Assembly (NCBI RefSeq): GCF_010119195.1
Contig: NZ_WRXL01000001.1
Coordinates: 248,001-312,000 of the forward strand
DNA from: Haloarcula salina
GTDB taxonomy: Archaea; Halobacteriota; Halobacteria; Halobacteriales; Haloarculaceae
DNA length: 64,000 nucleotides
Direction of reading: 5' to 3'
Made by a program: the position numbers and the translations under genes
Shown here: in pieces, positions 34,955 through 44,064 of the stretch
Position numbering within the stretch: position 1 is the first letter of the stretch
Layout of the letters: each line of letters begins with the position of its first letter
Notes under the pieces: model-generated
Database searches by the model: none
Told to the model about the DNA's origin: nothing
The model's input: the letters and a program-made list of their open reading frames with translations, nothing else

Positions 34955-36073
34955 ATGGACTACGAGGAACCCCAGTTCTTCCGGGTCATGCAGTACGCGG
35001 CCCGCGCGGACCGGGACGTGGTCGACATGGTCTCGGGGAACCCCGACTGGGACCCGCCCGAGGGGCTCCGAGACGGCCTCAGAGACTACGCCGAGGCCGA
35101 CGCCGGCGACTATCAGTACCCGCCCAGCGTCGGCCTCGCGGGCCTCAGAGACGCGATCGCCGCGCGCCGGGGCGTTGACCGGAACAGAGTGCTCGTCACG
35201 AACGGCGCGGGCGAGGCGAACCACCTGGCGATGACGGGGGGCCTCCACTACTTCGACGGGACAGAGGTACTGCTCACCGACCCCGTCTACCCGTACTACG
35301 CCGGGCGCGCGAACTTCCTCGGCGCGGACCGCTCGTTCGTCCCCGTCGCGGAGGACAACCGCCTCCGACCGGCCGACGTGCGGGCGGCCGCGAGCGAGGA
35401 GACGGCGGTCATCGTCGTCAACTCCCCGAACAACCCCACCGGCGCGGTGTACGACGCGGACGCGATGGCGGAGTTCGCCGCCATCGCCGAGGAGAACGAG
35501 GCCCTGCTGGTCAGCGACGAAGTGTACGACCACTTCGACTTCAGCGGTCGGTTCGCGTCGGCGCTCGACGCCGACTCGCCGAACGTCGTCGCCACTAACT
35601 CATTCTCGAAGACGATGGCGATAACGGGCTTTCGCGTTGGCTACGCCGTCTTCCCGCCGGAGGACGGCCCCACCGGCGAGCTCTTAGAGCGGGCGCGCAC
35701 TCAGCACATGTTGACGAACGTCACCGGCAGTCGGCCGGCACAGTACGCCGTCCTGCGGGCGCTGAAGACGACCCCACCGGACTACTACGCCGCGTGCCGG
35801 CGACGCCTCGAGCGGCGCGTCGACGCGTTCTGCGACGCGCTCGCGGAGGCCGGCGCGGCCTATAACCGTCCGGAGGGCGGCTTCTACGTGCTGGCGCGCT
35901 TTCCCGACTTCCCCGGGACGTTCGAGAACGTCTACGAACTGATCGACGAGGCCGGCGTCGCCGGGATGCCCGGCGAGGCGTTCGGCGAGTCCCGCAGCGA
36001 CTGGATCCGCTTCGCGCTGGTGACGCCGCGGGTCGACGAGGCGGCCGCGCGGCTGGCGGCGTACTTCGAGTGA
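34955..36073 (+). CDS. PLP-dependent aminotransferase, class I
   Basis: A 372-residue fold-type I aminotransferase from the ATG at 34955. The N-terminal DVVDMVSGNPDWDPPEGLRD and GDYQYPPSVGLAGLRDAIAA correspond to the usual substrate arm; NSPNNPTGAVYDADAMAEFA holds the cofactor Asn, SDEVYDHFDFSG the Asp/Tyr pair, and SFSKTMAITGFRVGYAVFPP the Schiff-base lysine (about residue 223). It belongs to the broad aspartate/aromatic/valine group; the substrate is not determinable. It lies directly upstream of the methylaspartate cluster but on the opposite strand (convergent), so a role there is only suggestive. Confidence 0.85.
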   Translation: MDYEEPQFFRVMQYAARADRDVVDMVSGNPDWDPPEGLRDGLRDYAEADAGDYQYPPSVGLAGLRDAIAARRGVDRNRVLVTNGAGEANHLAMTGGLHYFDGTEVLLTDPVYPYYAGRANFLGADRSFVPVAEDNRLRPADVRAAASEETAVIVVNSPNNPTGAVYDADAMAEFAAIAEENEALLVSDEVYDHFDFSGRFASALDADSPNVVATNSFSKTMAITGFRVGYAVFPPEDGPTGELLERARTQHMLTNVTGSRPAQYAVLRALKTTPPDYYAACRRRLERRVDAFCDALAEAGAAYNRPEGGFYVLARFPDFPGTFENVYELIDEAGVAGMPGEAFGESRSDWIRFALVTPRVDEAAARLAAYFE

Positions 36074-36104
36074 AAAGAACGGCCGCACAGTTCGGTCGGC
36101 CGAC

Positions 36105-37145
36105 TCAGCCGAAGATCAAGTCGACGGCGTTCGCCCGGTCGAGCACGTCTTCGTCGTAGTACTCCTCGGTCTGTGCGGGGTGGGCCTCGTCGATGGCTCG
36201 CACCGTCTTGACGGTGTTGGCGAAGTTCTTGTAGGTGGCCTCGTCGACCATCTGGCCGTCGACGACCACCGCGCCCGTGCCCTCGCGCTTGGCCTCGTTG
36301 AACGACTCGATCTTGTGGAGGTCCCGCTCCAGTTCGTCGGCCGTCGGCATGTGGATGCGGTTTGCCTGCTCGGTCTGCTTCGGGTGTAGCGACCACGAGC
36401 CGTCGATGCCGATGGTCGCCTCGTGTTCGACCTGGTCGGCGTAGCCCTCGGCGTTGTAGTAGGTCACGCCGGCGCGCTCGTGGAACAACTGGTCGAACGG
36501 GCCGCCGATAGCGGCGACGCCGGCCGCGCTGGTCTCGTTCGAGAGCGCTTCGAGCAGGCCGTCCCAGCGCGGGCGCTCGCCGTGGAGCGCGCGGCCGCCG
36601 AGTTCGGCGGTGTAGTCGACCGGCCCGAAGACGAGCGCTGACAGCCGCGAGTCGGCGGCGTACTGGCAAATCTCCCGCAGATCCGAGCGCGCGCGTGCGG
36701 TTTCGAGGATGATCGCCAGGTCCAGGCTCCCCTCGTCGAGGCCGGCGTCGCGCTCGGCGTCGGCGACGACCCCCGCGGCGTCGCGCACGTCGTCGAGGCG
36801 GCCGACCTTCGGGAAGACGAAGCCGTCGATGTGCTCGCCCACCTCGTCGGCGAGTCGCTCGACCTGCTCGACGCCGCGCTCGCAGGCGTCGGCGTCGTCG
36901 TAGGCCCACTCCACGCGCGGGAGGATGTCCCCGGCGAAGTCGGGCGCGTGGTCGGGGACGTGCGCGACGATGTTGTCGACGGCCTCGCCTTTCATCGACG
37001 GGGCCGTCCCGTCCTCGATGTCGGGGACGAGCCAGTCGGGGGCCTGGAAGCCCTCGCTCGTCAGCCCAGAGCGGAGGAACTTCGCGCTGTCGTCGTTCGG
37101 TATCGCGGCCGGTGCGGTCTGGAAGGTGCGGCAGAGTCGTGTCAT
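36105..37145 (-). CDS. Beta-methylmalyl-CoA lyase (CitE/HpcH family)
   Basis: A 346-residue member of the HpcH/HpaI citrate lyase superfamily. PDWLVPDIEDGTAPSMKGEA has the metal-binding DIEDG, HIDGFVFPKVGRLDDVRDAA the barrel strand with a lysine, LAIILETARARSDLREICQY the conserved glutamate, and LVFGPVDYTAELGGRA the Asp loop. In the methylaspartate cycle this lyase splits beta-methylmalyl-CoA into propionyl-CoA and glyoxylate, and the same family performs malyl-CoA cleavage/condensation. The start overlaps the previous gene by 4 bases, so it is the last gene of the operon. Confidence 0.87.
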   Translation of the reverse strand: MTRLCRTFQTAPAAIPNDDSAKFLRSGLTSEGFQAPDWLVPDIEDGTAPSMKGEAVDNIVAHVPDHAPDFAGDILPRVEWAYDDADACERGVEQVERLADEVGEHIDGFVFPKVGRLDDVRDAAGVVADAERDAGLDEGSLDLAIILETARARSDLREICQYAADSRLSALVFGPVDYTAELGGRALHGERPRWDGLLEALSNETSAAGVAAIGGPFDQLFHERAGVTYYNAEGYADQVEHEATIGIDGSWSLHPKQTEQANRIHMPTADELERDLHKIESFNEAKREGTGAVVVDGQMVDEATYKNFANTVKTVRAIDEAHPAQTEEYYDEDVLDRANAVDLIFG

Positions 37146-38218
37146 GTGTCTCGCTGGATGAGTGCGGTTCGCCGGCCCGAGTAGACCGGGGTCTGGTCCT
37201 GGTTGAACGCGACGTGCTCGAAGGTGACCGCGCCGGCCCGGTCGGGACCGGCGTCCAGGTCGGCGTCGAGGACGCGCGTGAAGCCGTAGATCGTGTCGCC
37301 GAGCGTGACGAAGTCGTGGAAGCGCTCGTCCGCGAAGCGCCGCTCGCGGTAGGTCGCCTCGTCGGAGCGGGCGTGTGCCAGCGCGACGGAGCGCGTCACG
37401 TCGCCGTACGCGACGATGTCGCCCGACGGCGAGTCGGCCATCTCGTCGCGGTTGTGGTGCTGGCGCGCGGTGTTGAGCGTCGCCAGCGGCAGGCCGGCGA
37501 CGAGCTGGTCGTCCATCGTCCGACCGCGCTCGTGTCGGTAGGCGACGGCGGCGTGCTCCTCGCGGGCGGTGTCGAGCGCCCGCCGGAAGTCCTCGAAGTG
37601 CTCTCCGTCGGGCGTCACGAGCGTGTCGGGGAGCGTCGGGCCGCCCTCGTCCTGCTCACCGACCGCGCCGCCGTCTGTCGCCGCCGGCTCGCGGCGCGGA
37701 ATCATGTTCGTCCGCTCGTACGTCACCAGCGTCTCGCCCGTCTCGCGGTCGCGGCCCTCCGTCTCCCACGTGACGATGCCGTACTTCGGCCGGGACGAGG
37801 AGGTCCGCGTGTCGACGACGGTCGAGGTGACGGCGAGCGACGTGCCCGCGGTCGCCGGGTGGTGAAAGCGCACGTCGTCGCGCCCGAGGAAGTATCCGCC
37901 CTTCTCCGAGAGGTCTTCGACGGTGATTCCCATGACGCAGGCGAGCAGGTAGTCCGGGTGGACGGGCACGCCCTCGTAGTCGCGCTCGCTGGCCGCGTCG
38001 GCGCGCCAGTACGCCGGGTCGTGGTTGAGCGTCTGGCCCATCCACTGCTCGCTGCCGTGCTGTGAGAGGCGCAGGCCGGGGTCGTGGACGAGTTCGTCGC
38101 CCTCGGCGAAGAACTCGAAGAAGTGGCCCTTCTCTCTGGTCTCGGCGCGGTCGAGCAGGGCGTCGAACGTCTCGGCGTCCGAGAGGTCCATCGCCTCGGA
38201 GTCGGTCCAGTCAGTCAT
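37142..38218 (-). CDS. mch: Mesaconyl-CoA hydratase (MaoC-type)
   Basis: A 358-residue double hot-dog protein from the ATG at 38216-38218, which overlaps the mal stop by 8 bases. FFEFFAEGDELVHDPGLRLS starts the first domain and GRDDVRFHHPATAGTSLAVT holds the hydratase-like loop; LVAGLPLATLNTARQHHNRD is the second domain. It hydrates mesaconyl-C1-CoA to beta-methylmalyl-CoA, the step before the lyase next to it. Assignment follows from family and position between the ammonia-lyase and lyase genes. Confidence 0.86.
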   Translation of the reverse strand: MTDWTDSEAMDLSDAETFDALLDRAETREKGHFFEFFAEGDELVHDPGLRLSQHGSEQWMGQTLNHDPAYWRADAASERDYEGVPVHPDYLLACVMGITVEDLSEKGGYFLGRDDVRFHHPATAGTSLAVTSTVVDTRTSSSRPKYGIVTWETEGRDRETGETLVTYERTNMIPRREPAATDGGAVGEQDEGGPTLPDTLVTPDGEHFEDFRRALDTAREEHAAVAYRHERGRTMDDQLVAGLPLATLNTARQHHNRDEMADSPSGDIVAYGDVTRSVALAHARSDEATYRERRFADERFHDFVTLGDTIYGFTRVLDADLDAGPDRAGAVTFEHVAFNQDQTPVYSGRRTALIQRDT

Positions 38219-39479
38219 CGGCCGGCACCTCCCGTGTGGCCTCCCGGCGTGCAAGCGCCCGCCGCATCTCGTTGGTGACGACCATGAAGCCCTCGTCGAA
38301 GCCCATCCCGGGCTTGGCGAGCACCTGCGCGGCGTCGGTCGCCAGCGCGACGTGGGCGCAGGCCCGCGCCGAAGTCACGGTCTCGTTGCAGGTCCCGCCG
38401 AGGTACGCGCGGGTGTCCGTGCCGTCGCAGTACAGGACCGCCTCGGCCGAGCGCTGGACGCCGCCGAGGTCAGGCGTCTTCACCTGGACCAGGTCGGCCG
38501 CGCCCGCGTCGACGAACGCCTGCACGTCCTCGAAGGTGTTACACCACTCGTCGGCGACGATGTCGACCTCGACGCCGGCGTCGGCCAGCCCCTCGCGGAG
38601 TTCGGCCATCTCGGCGATCTGGTCGGCGCGGCCGCCCGCGTCCATCGGTCCCTCCACCTGCAGGGGGTACGGCGCGGCGGCCTCCCGGAGCGTCTCGAAG
38701 TAGTCGGTCACCTCGGTCCGGTCGTACGGCGGGCCGAACACCTTCCCGAGGATGCCGTACACGTCGACGTGGAAGCGCGGCGAGTACCCCTCGGGGCCGA
38801 GCGCGCCCGCCCGGTCCGAGAGCCACGCGAGGTACTCGCGCAGGCCCTCGCCGTCCTCGCCGACCTTCTCGACGCTGTTGAACAGGCCGTGTGGCAGCAC
38901 CGGGACGCCCTTGATGAGCATCTTCTCGGCGTTGATGCGGCGCTCGTCGCCGGACTGGCCGAACACCGGGACCGGCGAAGTCGCCGGCTCGGTGTCGTAG
39001 GCGTCGGCGAGCACGTCCGTCGGCGTCACGCCCTGGGCCCGCGCGGCGGCGTTCAACAGCGCCTGTGAGACGCCGTATCGGACCGCCGTGTGCAGTCGGT
39101 CGCCGCCGGAACGCTCGGGGTCCATCTCCTCGACGAGCGTCGCGTTCGCCCGGAACTCCGTCGCGTCCCGCCCGCGCAGGGCGTCGGCGACCGGGCCCTC
39201 CACGACCGGGCGGTACGCCTCGGCGCGGAACAGCGGGTCCCGGCCGCCGGCCCCGGAGTACTGGACCGCGGCGCAGTCGCCGGTCGCGACCGTGCCGTCC
39301 GCGAGTTCGAGTTCGACGATGAGCGCCTCGCCGGCCTCGCGAATGCGGTCGAACCCCTCGGTCACGGGCTGGCCGTCGTAAGCGAACCCGGACTGCGTCG
39401 CGCCCTCCTTGATTGCCCGCTGGTCGTCGAAGAAGAAGCCCGACAGGCCGGGAATCGTCAGAACGTCCTCAATCCGCAT
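38211..39479 (-). CDS. mal: Methylaspartate ammonia-lyase
   Basis: A 422-residue enolase-superfamily enzyme from the ATG at 39477-39479. The N-terminal domain starts RIEDVLTIPGLSGFFFDDQR, the barrel includes YSPRFHVDVYGILGKVFGPP, the Mg-binding EGPMDAGG and ADEWCN, and DLVQVKTPDLGGV carries the catalytic lysine. It eliminates ammonia from (2S,3S)-3-methylaspartate to give mesaconate. It overlaps the mutase large-subunit gene upstream by 11 bases, so it is co-translated with glutamate mutase. Confidence 0.92.
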   Translation of the reverse strand: MRIEDVLTIPGLSGFFFDDQRAIKEGATQSGFAYDGQPVTEGFDRIREAGEALIVELELADGTVATGDCAAVQYSGAGGRDPLFRAEAYRPVVEGPVADALRGRDATEFRANATLVEEMDPERSGGDRLHTAVRYGVSQALLNAAARAQGVTPTDVLADAYDTEPATSPVPVFGQSGDERRINAEKMLIKGVPVLPHGLFNSVEKVGEDGEGLREYLAWLSDRAGALGPEGYSPRFHVDVYGILGKVFGPPYDRTEVTDYFETLREAAAPYPLQVEGPMDAGGRADQIAEMAELREGLADAGVEVDIVADEWCNTFEDVQAFVDAGAADLVQVKTPDLGGVQRSAEAVLYCDGTDTRAYLGGTCNETVTSARACAHVALATDAAQVLAKPGMGFDEGFMVVTNEMRRALARREATREVPADD

Positions 39480-40932
39480 CGCTCGCACCCCCCGCGGGCT
39501 TGCCGTCGCCGGTCGGTCTCCCGATGAGCTTTCCGTCGCTGATGGCGTCCACGTCGTCGGCCACCATTCGGAACGACTGGTCGCGGCCCTCAGTTCGGGC
39601 GCGCTCGCCCAGTCGAGCCGCGTGGATCTCCTTGATGTCGTCCGGGAGCGCGAGGTCCGCGAACTCGAAGATGCGGACCCGGCCGTCGTCGTCCCGCGCC
39701 GGTAGCACCGCGCCCTTGGCGGCGTCGCTCGGCGCGAACGGCACGTCCAGCGCGCCGCTGTCGAACGCCTCGATGACGCCGCGGGCGACGTCGCCGTCGC
39801 CGGCCGTGAGAACGGCCTCCATCAGCGCGTGCGTCGTCCGCTCGATCAGTCGCTGTTCCTCGTCTATCCCACCCAAGTCGATGTCCTGTTCGATCATCAT
39901 ATCGATGAGCTGTCTCGTCGTTCGCAGTCCGGCCGCGTTGGCCTCCTTCGTCGGCACGCCCTGGAACTCCTGGGGCGACTTCGTGATGACTTTGTCCGGC
40001 TTGGCGACGGCCGCCGTCGCGCCGCCGAGGCTGATGACGCCGTTGGCGCGCGCCTCGTCCGGCGGGAACCCGCCCATCCACTCGTGGAAGACGGTGGTGA
40101 CCGTCACCTCGTCGGGCAGGTACTCCTCGCCGAGCGCGCGCAGGGCGCGCAGCGCCGCCACGTCCTGAACGAGGTTTCCGACCTGCCCGTACCCGAGCGT
40201 GAGCGAGCGGACGCCCTGCGTGGCGGCGAGCTGGCCCTCGACGAGCATCACCGCGATGGCGATGCTCGGCGGGACGAGCGTCCCCGTCAGCGGGCCGAAC
40301 GGCTCGCGGTTGATCGTGACGCCGCGCTCGGTGTACGCGCCACAGAGCCGGTCGACGAACTGCCAGTGCTCGATTGTCGTCGCCAGGTCGTGGCGCTTCG
40401 TGTAGGGAATGTTGTACGAGATGGGGCCGCCCTCGAAGCTCTGGAAGCCGCCGGCGAGGGTGACCATCGCGAGCAGGCGGGCGTCGGGCGTCCCGTGGCG
40501 CACCTCGACGGGCGCGTCGAGCGCCCGGATGAGCCGCCGGCAGTCCTCGACGCCGTGGTTCACCGCTGGGAAGCCGTTGAGTTCGTTCTCCTCGCTCCCG
40601 CGGGAGGCTGCCAGTCCCTCCTCGGCCTTCTCGTACTCGTTGTCGCGTGTGTACGAGTCGATGGTCGTCGGCAGGAGGTCCGCGCCGCCCTCGTCCTGCA
40701 GGTAGCGCAGGAGGTCGATCTGCTCTTCGAGGCAGGGAACTCCCGCGCGCGGCTGGAGGAGCGGTCTGTCGGCCGACTCCAGAACGGTGGCGAACTGCTT
40801 GGACGGCGGTAGCGACTCGTGGAAGGCGATTGCCTCCTCGAAGTCCACCTGCCGGCCGGTGTGCCAGTTGTCCCGGAGGTCGTTTGCGATGCGCTGTAGC
40901 TGGTCGTCGCTGAGCCGCTCGTCAGTTGGCAT
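39469..40932 (-). CDS. mutE: Glutamate mutase (methylaspartate mutase), large subunit E
   Basis: A 487-residue barrel protein from the ATG at 40930-40932. Characteristic stretches: LQPRAGVPCLEEQIDLLRYL, TTIDSYTRDNEYEKAEEGLA, LNGFPAVNHGVEDCRRLIRA and TVTTVFHEWMGGFPPDEARA, matching the E subunit that holds the substrate and adenosyl part of coenzyme B12. With subunit S it rearranges L-glutamate into (2S,3S)-3-methylaspartate. It starts 2 bases after the mutS stop. The presence of both subunits with mal, mch and lyase makes the cycle complete. Confidence 0.93.
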   Translation of the reverse strand: MPTDERLSDDQLQRIANDLRDNWHTGRQVDFEEAIAFHESLPPSKQFATVLESADRPLLQPRAGVPCLEEQIDLLRYLQDEGGADLLPTTIDSYTRDNEYEKAEEGLAASRGSEENELNGFPAVNHGVEDCRRLIRALDAPVEVRHGTPDARLLAMVTLAGGFQSFEGGPISYNIPYTKRHDLATTIEHWQFVDRLCGAYTERGVTINREPFGPLTGTLVPPSIAIAVMLVEGQLAATQGVRSLTLGYGQVGNLVQDVAALRALRALGEEYLPDEVTVTTVFHEWMGGFPPDEARANGVISLGGATAAVAKPDKVITKSPQEFQGVPTKEANAAGLRTTRQLIDMMIEQDIDLGGIDEEQRLIERTTHALMEAVLTAGDGDVARGVIEAFDSGALDVPFAPSDAAKGAVLPARDDDGRVRIFEFADLALPDDIKEIHAARLGERARTEGRDQSFRMVADDVDAISDGKLIGRPTGDGKPAGGASDAD

Positions 40933-40934
40933 GG

Positions 40935-41375
40935 TCACCCGTCAACCTTGATCTGCTCCGCCTCTGTGGTCGTCAGCTGGAGGTCGCTGCGGAGCTTGGC
41001 GATGGCCTCCTCTGGGTCGGTCTCCGCGTCGAAGACCCGATCGAAGCCCATCTCGCGGAAGGTCTCGCGCGTGTCCTCGAAGTCGTTCTGCCCGACGGCG
41101 AGGTTGCCGCCGACGTAGGTCAGGACGTCGAGGCCGGCCGCGTCGAGTTCCTCGTGGAGCCCCTCGCAGTCCTGGCGCGCGTGGCCGTACAGCGAGGATA
41201 CAAGTACCGCCTCGGCGTCGTGAGATTTCGCGGCGCTGACGAACTCGTCCTGTGAGGTCTGGACCCCGAGGTTGATGACCTCGAAGCCCGCGGACGAGAG
41301 CGCCTGCTCGAGAATCGTGATACCGACGACGTGTGCGTCGGAGCCGATCACGCCGAGGATAACGGTCCGGGGCAT
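40935..41375 (-). CDS. mutS: Glutamate mutase, B12-binding small subunit S
   Basis: A 146-residue cobalamin-binding domain. TVILGVIGSDAHVVGITILE has the base-off DxHxxG motif (Asp14-His16), and LVSSLYGHARQDCEGLHEEL plus DVLTYVGGNLAVGQNDFEDT the SxL and GG regions. It binds adenosylcobalamin and pairs with subunit E. It is the first gene of the minus-strand operon. A minus-strand TATA (TTTATA around 41402-41407) about 27-32 bases before its ATG suggests a leaderless start. Note that the symbol here means mutase S, not the mismatch-repair protein. Confidence 0.92.
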   Translation of the reverse strand: MPRTVILGVIGSDAHVVGITILEQALSSAGFEVINLGVQTSQDEFVSAAKSHDAEAVLVSSLYGHARQDCEGLHEELDAAGLDVLTYVGGNLAVGQNDFEDTRETFREMGFDRVFDAETDPEEAIAKLRSDLQLTTTEAEQIKVDG

Positions 41376-41496
41376 GTACTACGTCGTGGTCGGCGGGCAG
41401 GTATAAACCTAATGGTCTTTCATGATAATACGGCCTTATATGATTTATAATGAATTATCACAAGGGTTTAGGCCCCCGCCCGCTCGTGGTTTCGGT
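41376..41496. promoter_or_regulatory. Divergent promoter of the methylaspartate cluster
   Basis: This AT-rich 121-base region separates the mutase operon from the CoA-transferase gene. It carries GGTTTATAC on the minus strand (41401-41409) for the operon, and TTATATGATTTATAATG on the plus strand (41436-41452) for the CoA-transferase. It is a natural control point for the whole cycle. No obvious palindromic operator is seen. Confidence 0.6.
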
Positions 41497-42684
41497 ATGG
41501 GTGCGCTTGACGACCTGCGTGTGCTCGACCTCACGCAGGTCCTCGCCGGACCGTACTGTACGATGTTGCTCGCGGACATGGGCGCGGACGTGGTAAAGGT
41601 CGAGCGCCCGGGCGGCGACCTCATCAGGTCGAACCCGCCGTTCGTCACCGACCGCGAGCGCGAAGCCTACGGCGGCTACTTCCAGAGCGTCAACCGCGGG
41701 AAGCGCTCGCTCGAACTCGACCTGCGGACCGACGCCGACCGCGAGGCGTTCCTCTCGCTGGTCGAGCGCGCGGACGTAGTGGTGGAGAACTTCAAAGCCG
41801 GGACGATGGAGAAGTTCGACTGCGGGTACGAGACCCTGCGCGAGCGCAACCCACAGCTCGTCTACTCCTCCATCCGTGGCTTCGGCGACCCGCGCACCGG
41901 CGAGACCCACCGCCAGGGCCAGCCGTCGTTCGACCTCATCGCGCAGGCGCTCGGCGGCGTTATGGAAATCACCGGCCAGCCGGACGGGCCGCCGACGAAG
42001 GTCGGTCCCGGCGTCGGCGACCTCTTCACCGCGGCGCTGAACGCCGTCGGCATCCTCGCCGCCGTCCACCACCGCGAACGCACCGGCGAGGGCCAGTACG
42101 TCGACACCGCGATGTACGACTCGATGGTCTCGCTGTGCGAGCGGACGGTGTATCAGTACTCCTGTGACGGCGAGTCTCCGACCCGGCAGGGCAACTCCCA
42201 CCCGACGCTGTTCCCTTACGACTCCTTCGAGGCCGCCGACGGCCACGTCGTCATCGCGGCGTTCTCCGACGGCCACTGGGAGGCGCTGTGCGAGGCGATG
42301 GACCGGCCCGACCTCGCGGCCGACTACCCCGACGCCGGGAGTCGGATCGCCAACCGCCAGGCGCTGCGGGCGGAAATTGCGGACTGGACCGAGACGGTCG
42401 AGACCGAGACCATGCTGGACCTGCTCGAAGGCCGCGTGCCCGCCGCGCCGGTCCAGAACACCGCTGACATCTTCGACGACCCCCACATCCGCGACCGCGA
42501 CATGCTCGCCGACGTGGATCAACCGGGCGCTGACGACCGGATGACTATCGCCGGCAGCCCGATCAAGATGACCGAAACGATGCCCGAACCGGGCGGGCGC
42601 GCACCGCTGCTCGACGAGCACCGGGACGAACTACTGGCAGAAATCGAAGAGGCGACAGCAGGCCGCGTGGAAGGCGACGACTGA
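41497..42684 (+). CDS. mct: Succinyl-CoA:mesaconate CoA-transferase (family III)
   Basis: A 395-residue CaiB/BaiF-type CoA-transferase from the ATG at 41497. VLDLTQVLAGPYCTMLLADM, GADVVKVERPGGDLIRS, FQSVNRGKRSLELDLRTD, VVENFKAGTMEKFDCGYETL (with the catalytic Asp region nearby) and GQPSFDLIAQALGGVMEITG are the family III landmarks. In the cycle it activates mesaconate with CoA from succinyl-CoA. Function is assigned from family plus divergent position next to the other cycle genes; other acids cannot be excluded. Confidence 0.87.
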   Translation: MGALDDLRVLDLTQVLAGPYCTMLLADMGADVVKVERPGGDLIRSNPPFVTDREREAYGGYFQSVNRGKRSLELDLRTDADREAFLSLVERADVVVENFKAGTMEKFDCGYETLRERNPQLVYSSIRGFGDPRTGETHRQGQPSFDLIAQALGGVMEITGQPDGPPTKVGPGVGDLFTAALNAVGILAAVHHRERTGEGQYVDTAMYDSMVSLCERTVYQYSCDGESPTRQGNSHPTLFPYDSFEAADGHVVIAAFSDGHWEALCEAMDRPDLAADYPDAGSRIANRQALRAEIADWTETVETETMLDLLEGRVPAAPVQNTADIFDDPHIRDRDMLADVDQPGADDRMTIAGSPIKMTETMPEPGGRAPLLDEHRDELLAEIEEATAGRVEGDD

Positions 42685-42695
42685 GCGCGACCCAG

Positions 42696-43913
42696 TCAGT
42701 CTCCCAGTCGGTCAGCGATCGCCTCGACCTGTGGCAGGGTCGACACCGCGTATCCCGTCAACAGGGCGAAGACGGGGCCGAGCGGCGCGCGGTACCGCCA
42801 GGCCATGCTGACGAGCGTCACGGACACGACCGCCGTCACGACGACGATCGGCGAGAGGAGGAGCGTCGCGACGTCGGGCCGACGGCGAATCGCCTTGACC
42901 CCGCCGTAGATCGATCCCAGCAGGAGTGGCACCAAGACGAGGGCATTGAAGACGTTCCAAAATGGACTCTCCCAGGCGTCGACTAACGGGACGTACAGTA
43001 CCAGCACCCGGAGTGCCGACATGATCGCGATATGGTCCGCGTTCACCAGGACGAACTCCACGAAGCTTCCGCTCGGCCGTGGCGTGTACACGTACTCCGA
43101 GAAGAACAGATCCGTCTTGCCCTGATAGAGGATCCAGCCCTCTCGCCAGCCGATTTCGACCTGCTTGAGTTTCCGACGTGCGCTGGAAAAGACCAGAATA
43201 ATCGCCGGAAGAATCACCGATGCCGACGTGGCGAACCACCGCGGGAGCACATTTAACCGATACGGCGAATCGGATGGGAGGATATCGAGTGCGAGCCAAC
43301 AAGCGACAATCGGCATGCCGAACGGTCGCGTCGTCGAGAGCCATAGCATACTGCCAAACACTGCCGCTCTGCGCCGGGTCCCCGGATTCCGCTTGTATGC
43401 GACGAGCGAGCCGATGGTGAGGACAAACACGAAGACGAACGTCGTCTCGGCCAGGAGGAACGCGGTGTACCGGAACGTGTCGAACAACAGGGCGATCGAC
43501 ATCCCTGCTACGAAGCCGCCGACGCGATTCGTGAGTTGCGATCCGATGTAGAAGACGAGGACAGCCGTCGACGCCGAGACGAGGATCTGTACGAGTACCC
43601 ATGCGAGCCCGCTCCCACCACTCAGCCACTCGACGACACAGAAGGGAATGTTGAACCCGAGATACATCAACCCCTTTACCTTCGACACCACGTTCAGGGG
43701 TTCAGTCGCCAGAATCTGGCAACTGCGTCTGAACGCAGGAGTGTCACCGGCAACGCGTACCCCATCGTGGACCTGCAGGATCCGAACGAGATAGAGCAGT
43801 CTGAGAACAAGTGCCGTCACGAAGACGACGGCCGCCGCGTAGGCTCTCCTCTCCAGGAGACGACTGATGAGTGCCGTGAACGAATAGTTCGCGCGAGAGT
43901 GACTGTGACTCAT
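42696..43913 (-). CDS. Multi-spanning GT-C-like membrane glycosyltransferase
   Basis: A 405-residue membrane protein from the ATG at 43911-43913, with about 10-11 hydrophobic helices. The first loop after helix 1 reads VHDGVRVAGDTPAFRRSCQI, the acidic (D/E) positions expected in the first extracytoplasmic loop of GT39/ArnT-type transferases that use polyprenyl-phosphate sugars. RAYAAAVVFVTALVLRLLYL is helix 1. The third codon positions are less GC-biased than in neighbouring genes, hinting at acquisition. The sugar and acceptor are unknown; S-layer glycosylation is a guess. Confidence 0.6.
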   Translation of the reverse strand: MSHSHSRANYSFTALISRLLERRAYAAAVVFVTALVLRLLYLVRILQVHDGVRVAGDTPAFRRSCQILATEPLNVVSKVKGLMYLGFNIPFCVVEWLSGGSGLAWVLVQILVSASTAVLVFYIGSQLTNRVGGFVAGMSIALLFDTFRYTAFLLAETTFVFVFVLTIGSLVAYKRNPGTRRRAAVFGSMLWLSTTRPFGMPIVACWLALDILPSDSPYRLNVLPRWFATSASVILPAIILVFSSARRKLKQVEIGWREGWILYQGKTDLFFSEYVYTPRPSGSFVEFVLVNADHIAIMSALRVLVLYVPLVDAWESPFWNVFNALVLVPLLLGSIYGGVKAIRRRPDVATLLLSPIVVVTAVVSVTLVSMAWRYRAPLGPVFALLTGYAVSTLPQVEAIADRLGD

Positions 43914-44064
43914 TCTGCGAGATGAACTCGGTACTGCTGTTTTCGGTGTTGTTATATTACCCCTTTGAAACCGCGGCCGAGACTTCGCCGGCATCCCGCC
44001 GCGAGAGCCGACGGCCACGGTCGCTAGACAGGACCATTATCTATCATGAGCCGTACGATAGTCT

